A DNA stretch of 64,000 nucleotides, taken from the NCBI GenBank assembly GCA_037447605.1, contig CM074809.1:62001-126000 (forward strand). The letters run 5' to 3'. Position 1 is the first letter of the stretch. Each line of letters opens with the position of its first letter. Shown piece after piece: positions 12,651-22,804 of the stretch. The notes beneath the pieces were generated by a model that was not told where the DNA came from, ran no database searches, and worked only from the letters and a program-made list of their open reading frames with translations. A program made the translations under genes and the position numbers. The DNA comes from Zygnema circumcarinatum. Lineage: Eukaryota; Streptophyta; Zygnematophyceae; Zygnematales; Zygnemataceae.

Positions 12651-13883
12651 GGACGGCCATCGACGCAAAATGCATTGCACATTGTCGGCTTCGCAGCCTT
12701 GAGAGCCACGTGGCGGCCTTTGAGGCGGCGGGCACTGCGGGGAGGCGGTCCGCCGCGGGTAGCGTTTTATCGGGCAGAGCTGATACTGTGATATGGCGAT
12801 TAACTACTTTATCAACGTTAGTTGATTGCGTGCGCCACCTGGCAGGGCGCCACGCGCCCCGTACGGCATACGGCGTAGCCTCTTGGCGTGGCCGCGGCGC
12901 CGCGCGGCGTACGGACAGCGAGTGGCGCGGGGCGGCGGACCCGGCCAGGCGCTGCCGCCCCCTGCTGCCGTACGGCGGAACGCGCCTGTCCGTACGTCGG
13001 CGGCGCGCAGGGGAATGTGCCGCCCGCCCGCCCGGGGGGCGGCGGCACGCAAGCAAGGGAGCGGCCATGGCGGGGGGACCCGCGGCATGGCGGGGGGACC
13101 GGCTAAAGGGCGGCCATGCGAGAACGCGCCGCTCTCACAGGAGCGGGTGCGCAGTCGGGGGGACTGTGCGAGTTCACAGACTGGCAAGCAGCTGGGGCGG
13201 ATCCAGGATTTTACTTCAAAGGGGGCTGAGATCTAAGATTCTAAGATTCAGGGGGGGCTGACCAGTGAGTTGGACAAGAAAAAAATCTGAAATTCGTATT
13301 CGCCTTCAAAGGCGAGCAGTGCTGAAAACTGAGGGCTAGGCGCCACCAAACGCAACCGTGGATCCGCTACTTGCAGGCAGCGGCACTAATCGGCCTGATA
13401 GGACAACATCTCTGGTTCGACATGACATTGGAGAAGGGCTTGAGGGACCGCGAAATGCGACGGGCAGGAGCGGGCCAGAGCGCCATGGCGCGACCGTCAC
13501 ACGGTCAAAAGCTGGCTTCTAAAAACTTTGCAGGACAATTCTGCGCTAGTTCTGGAGGATTATGGGAGGGAGGGAGAGGATGACTGGGATAATGAAGGGG
13601 GGGGGTACGAGACGAGAGGACGACGACAGGGGGAGGAACGGGTCAAACGGCGAATCGAGGACCAAGACGAAAGGACATTGGGAGAGGAGACAGGGCTGAG
13701 GGGAGACATCTGGCCCGCCCTCCTCTTTTACTCGTGCTATTAGGCCTCGCCGCTCACCTCGGGTGGCCCTCGCTGAGTCACGCATCCACTCTTCCTCCGG
13801 CTCCACCCCACCAGCATCTCGCCATGCCGACGCCGTCGAGACGAAGACGCAAATGAGAATACATGCTGCTGCCCGCCGCGGCA

Positions 13884-13912
13884 TGCTGCCTGCCTGCCTG
13901 CCTGCCTGCCTA
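13884..13912. repeat. Short CTGC/CCTG tetranucleotide run
   Basis: Seven or so tandem tetranucleotides of the type GCCT between 13884 and 13912. No coding context. Confidence 0.8.
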
Positions 13913-13969
13913 CCTTGCCTTGCTCCGCTCCGCACTGCTCCGGGCTGGGCCGAGAAATAGAGGGAGGGG

Positions 13970-14115
13970 CACGCGGCGGGAGGGGAGGGGAGGGGAGGGG
14001 AAGGAAGGGGAGGAAAAGGGCGGAGGGGAGGGGAGGGGCGGGGAAGGGAAGGGAGGGGAGGGGACGAGAGGGGAGGGGAAGGGCGGAGGGACGGGGAGGT
14101 GGAGGGAAGGAAGGG
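13970..14115 (+). repeat. G-rich polypurine tract (GGGGA-type units)
   Basis: An almost pure purine stretch of GGGGA/GGGGAA units with many runs of four G on the plus strand. It could form triplex or G-quadruplex structure. It is intergenic, and no gene start lies within 3 kb. Confidence 0.85.
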
Positions 14116-14828
14116 CCGCAAGCCGCCACGCGCGGTTAGCCGCGCGGCTTGGCTGCTGCCGACGATTATGCGCGCGCCGGGCGGGCGAGCGGGGGCGTAA
14201 CGGCCGGCCGCCCGCCCGGCCGCCCTCGGCCCCCGCGCCACCTGGCCCCTGCTGCCCGCCCGCCCGCCCGGCCCTCGGCCCGTGTCGCGCCGCGCTGGCA
14301 CGCGCGCTCGGCGAACGTCGCGGCCACTTGTCGCGACGCGGCGAGGGTTGAAGGCGGCCGCTCGCCGCGCTTGTCGCGACTCGCAGCTGCAAGGGCCGTC
14401 AGGCGCCGGAATGTTCCCAAAAACGGACAAAGCAGCCCGGTGGCGCGTCGTATCCGCCACGCGATACGTCGAATTCGTACACTAAGCCGTACATTGGTTC
14501 GCAACTGTTCGTACACTGTATTACGCCGCGGAACGCTCCGTCCGTACGACCGGCGAGCGGGGACGCGTGGCGGCCCGCGGATGGCCGAGCATACGCCGTC
14601 GCGGCGGGGGGCGCGTGACGTCAGCGCGCCTTGGGCAGCAAGTGGAACGGGGTCCACCGCGGGTCACGTCACGCCACACTTCATGACGTCATCTCCTAGT
14701 GTCGCGCCAGGAGTAAGCGCGGGAGAAAGGCAGTCCGGAAGGAATCGTAAGAGTCGATCCGTACGGTCCCACTGGCCGGCAGGGTGTTACCGTACGGTCC
14801 GCCTACGCTGGCCGTACGGACCATCCGT

Positions 14829-14862
14829 TCGTCCGTCCGTCCGTCCATCCATCCGTCCGTCG
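14829..14862. repeat. Short (CGTC/CATC)n tetranucleotide run
   Basis: Imperfect tandem tetranucleotides CGTC and CATC, directly after three CCGTACGG palindromes (14759, 14790, 14812). Non-coding. Confidence 0.75.
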
Positions 14863-15770
14863 GGCCCGGCCTCGACCTCTGCATAGGGATGGCCGCACGG
14901 GCGAAATATAAACGGGGCGCGTTTTCATATTTCCCTCTCTCGGTGTTCCAACTTATTCCAACTTTGTTCATTTAGTACGGAACGCAAACTTTCATTGAAC
15001 TCGCGATGGCGAGGCCATCAAATTTACATGGATAAAGGCAAAATGTGGAACCACGAAGGACATTCATTTAGTTGGTCCAAGGCTGACGTGGTCCAATATC
15101 GCTGACGCAATCTCGCACATGCCAACGGTTGAAAGAGTTCGCGTCGGGGGACACTGAACTATTCGGTCTCGCCTTCGAGCCCGAATAGAAAAATGGGGAG
15201 ACTAACGAGATCTAAACTACCAACGAAACAACGCCACGTGGCACACGGCGCACTCCCCTTCCCAAACCCGGCCGCGCTTTCGGGCAGGTCCCGCGCGTTG
15301 AGGATGAGGGTGAGGGTTCAGGGCCGACTTGGAGAAAATGTGCGCCGACACTCCGACATTCTTGATTCGTAAGGTGCCACGTGGAAGCCACGTGGCGCTT
15401 TCTCTTTGGCGGAAGTGGAGGCCTTCGGCATCCAGCCGGCTCCCACGTGCGAACGGTTTCTCATTCGACATGTTGACCGATGTTGACTGAAAAGACTTCG
15501 TCTCGGAACTCTCCGCCGCGGTTTCCAACTTTTTCATTCAACTAAATAATGAATGAACGAATTTGAACCATGAAAATTCACCCTAATGGGTACTGTACAG
15601 TAGTATTAAAAAAAGGTACGGTCATACGGCCCCAAGAGGTTGTGACAAGAGTCTGCACTCGCCGCCAACCATCCACTCACCATGGTGTGACATCATCGTG
15701 ACATGAAAGGCGTCATCGTAAATTTTACATAACAAACCACCCATTATTTAAAAATGCTGGTTTATAATAA

Positions 15771-16464
15771 GGAGAGTGATACTGCACCCCCTATTTTGGA
15801 TAATCCACCCCTTTGTTTTGAAAAATTTGCCCTCCCGTTTTGATTACACCGCCCCCTGTTATGGATATTCCACCCCCCCCTGTTTTGGATATTTCGGGAG
15901 GAGATATCCTCTGCCCTCCCCTCCCCTGCCCTCCCCTCCCCTGCCCTCTTCTTCTCTCCTCTTCTCGGTTTACAATGTCCACAAAAATGCGACCAACTGA
16001 GTACGCGACCTGCGATGAGCTCGTAGAAGTCATCACAGAGCACTGCAGGCACGAAGGAGTTCACATCACAATCGGCAGGCATAGTAATAGCCGCCGAATC
16101 CACCTGCAATGCCTCTGCGTTTTTGCGCTTAGGCCTAGCTTAGTTTAGTTTAGTTTTTTTTTTTCTTAGTTTTTTATTTTGTGCTTAGGCCCTTTGCGAC
16201 CAGTTTCTCGTGGTTCCCCATGCTGACTTCGTCCATGTTCATTTGATGGCTTCACCATCGTGAGATCAATGCAAATTCCCTTTTCTTTTGTTGCACAATG
16301 TTGGAAGTAAGTAATGAAAAGGTGAAAACAGGGGTTGGGATATCCCAAATGGGAGGTTAAATATCTAAAACAGGGGGCGGGGTAACCAAAACGGGAGGGC
16401 TGTTTTTTTTAAGGGGTGGGGTATCCAAAATGGCGGGGCGGGGAGGCGGGCAGTATCATTCTCC
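15771..16464. mobile_element. Non-autonomous TIR DNA transposon, copy E1
   Basis: A 694-bp unit starting GGAGAGTGATACTGC and ending in the near-complement GCAGTATCATTCTCC. The termini extend inward as degenerate ~20-bp C-rich subrepeats of the kind CCACCCCCTGTTTTGGATATTC on the left and their complements on the right. Flanks TATAATAA and TAAAATAA match at 7 of 8 positions, as an 8-bp target duplication would. Two related copies lie at 47318-47863 and 47872-48290. The interior has a short open frame (15975-16148) and a segment (about 16185-16285) homologous in reverse orientation to 37065-37160. Confidence 0.8.
15975..16148 (+). pseudogene. Transposase N-terminal remnant inside TIR element E1
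   Basis: A 57-codon frame whose first ~45 residues have the pattern DELVEVITEHCRHEG then IGRHSNSRRIHLQC. From memory this resembles the N-terminal zinc-binding region of MULE/FAR1-type transposases, where an acidic DEL-x-I helix is followed by R-S-N and L-x-C. E2 carries the homologous segment at about 47575-47660 with a stop codon in it, so both are fragments and not working transposases. Confidence 0.5.
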
Positions 16465-16494
16465 TAAAATAATTTAAAAAATCAGAAGGATCTT

Positions 16495-16545
16495 GCGGGC
16501 AAGGCATGACATGGCATGACATGACATGACATGGCACACGGGTAC
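16495..16545. repeat. CATGACATGG short tandem repeat
   Basis: Four to five imperfect copies of a five-base unit (catga/catgg) just right of element E1. No gene context. Confidence 0.75.
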
Positions 16546-16649
16546 TGCGCTCAATCGGTGGCTGGTCTACCAACCAACATTTGCAACCATTGCCAATGCT
16601 TGGCAACCATCGATTAGTTAACCACTGGCAGCCAGTGTTGCTTCCAATA

Positions 16650-16926
16650 GGGGGAGTCAGACCTTGACCATCGCCCGCGGAATTGAAAGTTTCCGCCGGC
16701 GGAAAGGTATTGATTTCGATTGCAGAATTTGGCTCGGAAACCGCGGCTCCCCCCGAACCTGTCTGTCCCGTCCGTACTTCGAAATAGGTTACAAAAATGA
16801 GATACAGGCTCGGCGCCCGAGCCTGTCGAACGTCCACTTTTGGCGAAAAAGGCCTGCCGTACAACGCGGAATTGGCCCGACGGGCTCGCGGAATTGGTTT
16901 GGCGCTGGTCAAGGTCTGACTCCCCC
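16650..16926. mobile_element. MITE with 21-bp perfect inverted termini and TA target, copy M1
   Basis: The left end GGGGGAGTCAGACCTTGACCA and the right end are perfect inverted repeats 277 bp apart, and both sides carry TA (16648-16649 and 16927-16928). TA duplication plus small size fits a Stowaway/Tc1-mariner-type MITE. The interior has no coding potential and contains further inverted segments. A second member lies at 17247-17380. Confidence 0.8.
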
Positions 16927-17246
16927 TAATGGTCCGACCTGTGCAGTATGTACTGCGCGCGAAGAAGCAAGCAAGCCCGCCCCCCCGTCACACGTCCTCT
17001 CATGATTACCCATCCAAATGGCGCAGGCACTCCTCCCCCGCAGGCGGATCGCTCCAGTTTGAACAGCTAACCCTCCAGCCAAGCCCACAGCACCAAACAC
17101 CAAATCATACAGAGGCGTCACACGACACTCTTCACATGAAAGAAATAAATCCTACCGTTCCGTTCCGTTCGTTTATCGTTTTCCCCGCTATCGTTCGCTA
17201 GGCGTCCGAATCCACAAAAAAAGTAAGCCGCTCGGCAGGCCCACTA

Positions 17247-17380
17247 GGGGGTGTCAGACTTCACGAAATCTTACGAAAAACGAAGTTACGGAAGTACTCC
17301 GCCGTCGCAGGATCGCGATGTCACCGGAGTACTCGTTCTGTTGTCGAACGTACGAACAGGCGCGTCCTGACACCCTCTCC
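17247..17380. mobile_element. Short MITE with TA target, copy M2
   Basis: A 134-bp unit starting GGGGGTGTCAGAC and ending in CTGACACCCTCTCC, flanked by TA on both sides (17245-17246, 17381-17382). The outer ten or so bases match M1 (GGGGG-A/T-GTCAGAC), so both belong to one family, but the interiors differ. Confidence 0.7.
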
Positions 17381-17863
17381 TATGCACAATCATCATCTGC
17401 CGTGCTGCACCGGGTGGGCACACAGCTGGCGTGTCTCTTCTGCCGATTAATGTGCAGGCGTCTGTTGTAGCTCGCATCCCTATGAAATAAACTGTTATGT
17501 TAAGGAAACAAAATAAAATGTCGAGGTAGTATGTTCATTTATCTATCTCTTCTGTGAATCCAACGCTATGGCGGGTGATTGTGTCGTATCAAAAAATTGC
17601 ATTTTGTGCCTCAACGCACAATGCCCCTCTTGTGGTTTGGCTCCATTGTCTTTTGAGCTTTAAAGAGAAAGAAAGAAGGCATGGATACATGAATTAGTAG
17701 AGACTCACGTAAGAATTGGTGAGGCCTCCGGCTACTCTCGCGGGGCAGAACACGCACGAGCAAGCGGCGGAACCAACGCCGCACTGAGCAAGTGGCCGCG
17801 CACAGAAGGTCAGGTCGCAAGAGTCCTCTCTCCCGAGTGAGTGAGTCCTTCCGTCGCTGTGAG

Positions 17864-19756
17864 TCAGAAAGGAGCGAGTTCCCTCAAGCTCCCTCCCCGA
17901 TGCTCAGCTTGTGTCGGCCCTGCACGGCCGGGACAGGCGGCGGAAGAAGGCCCACGTCCTCCGCCCGCAGGAGGGGCCTGCCGAGCTTCTCCCGAGGCGA
18001 GGACGAGGGGGGGGGAGGGCCCCTCTCCAGCACCGACGTGGGAGAAGGCATCGATGAGCAGAGCTCGGGGCCCGGCCCCCAGAGCTCCCCAAGAGCCAGC
18101 GGAAGAATGCGGCGCATGAAGGAAGGCCGTCATTGTGTTGCGGCGAGCGGCGATGCTGGCCATCGATCTTAAGTCGTTGCCCTGGCAGTGGCGCAGGATC
18201 CAGGGGTGGGCTGCCAAGACACAAATGGACCACGGAAGGTAGATGTTTAACTCGTTTTGGATTCCCACAAAAACGCTGACTGCAGTGTACATTGAAGCCT
18301 CTGTCACTGCCATCTTCCCAGCCAGGGCTTGTGACTCGTGGGACAAAAAACTGGACCCGTCACTCGAAGTGGGTGAAGAATACTCACACAAGACTTGCTC
18401 TGGCGTTATTCGAGTTTCCGGGTCCACTGTGAGGAGGCGCTTGACGAGGTGAATGGCAGGATCAGTAATCCGCGCCCACGGTCCATTCTCAACGTCAAAG
18501 CGTCCCGCTGCGATGTTGCCGAGAGTGCCGTCAAGAGTCGGTCCACGAAACGGCTGTCGTCCAGAAAGGAGGATGTACAGCAGGACACCAAGGCTCCAAA
18601 GATCGGATTCTGGACCATAACTGCCATTCAGCACCTCCGGTGAAGCGTACAATGTGGTGCCGACGGTTTCCGAAAAGTTGACTCCTGCATAGAAACACGT
18701 CCACAGACCCAGGCATCAGCCATAGACCCGACACGTTCATTTAAGCATTTTCCACCAGTCCTCTGCTGCACCAGGCCACAAGGATTAGAAATAGAGCGCC
18801 TGAGTTTGTTGCTTCCAAGCCGTACACAAGAAGCGACGTGAGATTCAAAACGCCTGAACACCTTTCATGAAGAAGGTCGCATGCCCGAAATCAGCGAGGC
18901 GGACGTCCGCAGGGGAGTCCTTGGACACGAGGAGAACGTTCTCCGGCTTCACATCTCGGTGCATGATGTGCCGCGAGTGGCAGGCCTGCAGCACGGAGGC
19001 GAGCCTCATGCACACAGCCGCGGCCTCGCGCTCCGAATAGACCCCATGACTATTGATCCGGTCGAGGAGGTCCCCGCCTCGGCACCACTCCATAGTAAGA
19101 ACGTAGTTCTGCAGCAACGACAAAAGTTATACAAATCCGCAAGGACAAACGAATGACTGTCCCGATGACTGTTCCTGTCGCGATTGACATTTCCAGGAGT
19201 CTTCAGGTACTGAAAACCTGTCAGATACGCTCTAAAACTGGATTATTCAGCCCCTTTCTTAAGGAAGCATACAAGACGAGCCAGTTTTGGCCATGCCAGC
19301 ATCACAATTCGTCACAATTCAAAAGCAGAAAGACATGTACACCTCTCAAATGCACGAGACATGTCATTATTGCACAAGGAGGGAAGAGGATATTGTCCAG
19401 GTTCGTATGAGTCACCTCCAAATGTATTTGTGAAAACTTGGCGGAGGAGAAAGGAATGCAGCTGGGGCATATCTCACCTCTCTCCCTTCGTGGAATGCTT
19501 GAAGTCGCACAACTCCGGGGTGGTCTTGCAGCGCGTTCATGAGCGCGGCCTCCATGGGCGGCGCCGTCGACCCTGGCGGCCCCTTCGCTTTGGAAATGAG
19601 TTTGCACGCGACCTCCACCCCGCTGCGCGCGTCCGCGCAGTGGTACACCGCGGCCGACGCCCCGCGGCCGATCCGCCCTCCTCTGATGGCGAACGGCCTC
19701 AGATCGTGGGTCAACGCTTCGGAGAACTCTTCAAGGGAGGACTGCTCGAGCGTCAT
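17864..19756 (-). CDS. CaMK/CDPK-like serine/threonine protein kinase lacking EF hands
   Basis: Exons 19756-19478, 19108-18862, 18684-18388 and 18210-17864 join in phase to exactly 390 codons (389 aa). Kinase landmarks are complete: Gly loop GRGASAAVYHC, catalytic Lys in VACKLI, HRD in HRDVKPEN, DFG in ADFGHA, APE-like SPE, and the CaMK-type end VLSHPWIL. The catalytic domain fills residues ~25-290. The C-terminal ~100 residues are Ala, Gly and Pro rich with no EF-hand loop and no clear autoinhibitory or calmodulin-binding helix. This resembles plant PEPC-kinase, PEPRK or CRK proteins more than a true CDPK. The start ATG at 19756 puts a short acidic leader (MTLEQSSLEEF) before the Gly loop. 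Substrate unknown. Confidence 0.85.
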
Positions 19757-22700
19757 GATGAGGTTGTTGGGTCCAAGAAGCGCGCCACATAAATTCTACA
19801 CTGATTTTTTTTTGTACTTCTTTGACGGCTTACCGTGTGAACTAATCGTGTCACACTCGATAGACTCTCCCAACGCTATACTGACAACATTTTCAGGGGC
19901 ATGGATCTGCACTACATCTTAGGTTTTTGAGTCCTCCTTTCCACTTAAACTTTTTGTTGCTTTTTTTTGCTAACTTTACGCTTAGCTCCGTGTGCTGGAG
20001 GCCCTCCTTGAGAAGGCGCCGAAGGGGGCCGTTTACAACCTCGCCGTAGGGTCGGAGAGGAGAATGTTCGCTTCGAAAGCAAAGATGAGAAAACGTTTTA
20101 TTCGAATTGACGCGCCCGCAAGAGCTGGCGGACATACGGAGGGGTGGCGCAGGCCTCGACAGGGAAGGGAAAGGGAGGGGAGTAATGCGAAGCATGCGAG
20201 AGCAGAGGGAGAGAGAGAGGAGGCGGAGGAATAAAAGAGAGAGAGCGTCCTCAGGTTCTTAAAGGTTTCGTTTAATATCAAGAGAGAAAGGAAGGACAAC
20301 AAGAAGCGAAAAGAAGATGAGAAAATTTGAGAGAACAAAGTCAGTTCTCTAGTTAAAAAAAGGGAAAAAAGAAGTGTTAAAGGGGGACAGTGGGAAGCAG
20401 TAACGCCAGAATAAACGGCAGAGGAGAAGCAATGGAGATGGGGGGAGAGGAGAGACGAGCCGGGGAGGGGCTCGCAGCAGAGACCGACCGACGGGCGGAA
20501 TGTGAGAGGGAGAGTGGGAGAGGGCGACAGAGGCGGGAGCGAAAGGAGGGAGAGGGAGAGGGAAGGGGAGTGGGAATGGGAGAGAGAGAGAGTGGGAGGG
20601 AGGGATGGAGGGAGGGAGGGAGAGAGTGAGACAGCACGGAGACGCACTCGCAGCGCCGGGGACCGCCCGCGGGGACCGGCCCGCCCCCCGGGCGCCTTGA
20701 CTTGGGGGACTGCTCGGGGACCGCCCCCCCGGGCGCTTTGACTTGGGGGACTGCGCGGGGACCGCCCGGCGGTCGGCACTCGTCCGCCGTCAGGGGGGTC
20801 AGGGCGGAGGGCGCACGCGAACCGGCGCCACGTGGCGGGACGCGACTGGCGGGCGCGCCACGCCGCGGCCGCACGCGATTTGGCGGCCGCACCGCGACGG
20901 GCGCAAGCTCACGGAGTTCCGGAAATCGCGGAGCCAATCGGAGGGTGTGGGGGCACGTGGCAGACAGGGGACAGCGGCCAGTGACGTGGCACATGAAGGT
21001 GTCTTGCAGTGGAGATTTTCAGAATTGGTACAGGCAGAAGCGGACCTGTTTTCTCTGCGATATCCTCGTTCTGGATATTACGGGACGCGGCTGGCGGGCG
21101 CGGCCCGGAGCTGCGCGCGCAAGCCGCCAGGCGGCCTCGGCCAGACTGCCCGCCGGCAGCCAGCGTACGGCAATTTCATGCGCGCAGTTGGCGGGGCCGT
21201 TCCGTTCTGTTCCGTCGTTCCAGCGGCGCGTCGATCATCCGCAAAAGTGCCACGAGGTCAATTCGTCGCCGCCGCCAGCTGGGCATGACGCCAATCACGA
21301 CAAAATCATCACAAAGTTGAGGGCGGCAAACCTTCTGAGATCGCGCTGACTCGGGATCCAGATAGCGCCGCGCCAGTGGCCGCCGCAGATCTGCGGTGTG
21401 CCCGCAGCTCAGTCGTGCCTTTGTCCGCTCTCGCCGGCCGCTCCGCTACGGCCACGTGGCAGGAGAGTGCGGCCGCGCCACCGACAAGAAGCGACAAGCG
21501 GCGGGGCCACCGCCATGAGCGCGCTAGGCACTTTTTGTCGCGCGCGGGGGCGGTCGCATCTGCCGACGGCCGCTGGATGACTCTACGTCAGCTCCTCCCG
21601 CCGCCGCCACGCTCACTGTTCAATGTCACGTGGCAGTCCACCGCGCGGAGGGGGGGGGGGGCTGGTCGGGCTGCGCTTTGATTCGTCGTTTCGTGTTTTC
21701 CCGCGGCTTGTGGAGCAGCCATGCGTGCATGCATGCATGCAGTTGTGGCGGCAAACTTGAGACTCGCTTGTACTTTGCAGGGTGCTGCTTACACCAACGA
21801 AACGGAGTGACCGCGTTTGTGGCACAATGCATCCAATAGTTTACAAAAGTAGTTCAGGCATTTTCAACCTTGAACTGACGGCCATACAATGATTCAACAA
21901 AATAAAAAAACAAGCCAACAAACCAATAACGCACTGGTACTAGAGCAAGGCTTGAAAAAATCGAGACCAAAATCATTAGAGTATTGGAGTGAGTTGCGTC
22001 TGAAAATGCTTAGCTGGTCAAAGCCGATAAGTTGAAAAAGACAGAGGCAAAGCACTCGTAATGTCAGGATTCGTTTATGAGAAACTCCCTGAAGTCACGG
22101 AAGTCCGGGTTTTGTTGATCCAACATCTCACTCTCCTAAGTCTGTCCAACGGCCAACCCTACCGAATAGGTTTGTACATTGAACGTTGAATGAAGTAAAA
22201 GTATGTTCAACTTCTCAACCAGTTTGATTTTACGGTACGGAGTTTTTACTGTGTGTTCCCAAACATTATCATTCTGGATGAATTGCAAGAAAAGCGAAGT
22301 ACAGTTCAGACACGGATGCGGTCGACACCACATCCAATAAACGCGGGGAATTGAAGAGACCCGCGGAGGAGAGCGGCCCCACCTTTTACAATTTACAATT
22401 TTCTAATCTCGAGGCTTGATCTCCTGAACATGTGCGCAGGACGACACGTGTCAATACATCGTTCAGCCGCATGCCGAGGCAAGCACGTCGGGCTGTCCTC
22501 CCTGAAGGAGCTGAGGGCGAAAACGCACACGCGACTGCCCCGCCCTCTGCGGCAATTGCTGCCCATGGCGCCAACGAACCATTGAACGCGGCGATTCCAT
22601 CACCTCCAGCCGCCACAGCCGCTTCCGGAGCCAACGTTCAGAGAACGAGCCAACCGCTCTCCCTGAAGGCAGATGCGGCCGGTGCCATCAAGCAGGGAAG

Positions 22701-22804
22701 TGACCGGCTGGGGGGGGTGGGAGGCAACCGACTTCAACTTCAGTTCAGCCGCTTTCGGTCAGCGGCCGCAAATCGTTCTGGCAGCGGGGGACGCTGCTTC
22801 ACAG
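19757..22804. other. Intergenic region between kinase 5' end and Furry 3' end
   Basis: About 3 kb containing the kinase promoter side and the Furry 3' flank. It has a GA-rich tract (20160-20640), a two-copy tandem of about 42 bp (20685-20770, core TTGACTTGGGGGACTGC) and a very CpG-rich block (20640-21660). A (TGCA)n run sits near 21725-21745. Open frames on both strands follow composition and I do not support a gene here. Confidence 0.5.
20685..20770. repeat. Two-copy ~42-bp GC-rich tandem repeat
   Basis: The segment CCCCCGGGCGCCTTGACTTG and what follows is repeated once with few changes, giving the core TTGACTTGGGGGACTGC twice. TTGAC is the W-box core, but two copies inside a duplication are weak evidence for regulation. 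Confidence 0.7.

Noticed and set aside
12826-13261. Arg/Ala/Pro-rich open frames in the GC-rich block
   Set aside because: Frames stay open on both strands because of GC content; there is no family resemblance, splice pattern or start context.
13546-14460. 304-residue Pro/Ser-rich open frame on the minus strand
   Set aside because: It spans the G-rich polypurine tract and low-complexity DNA; composition explains it.
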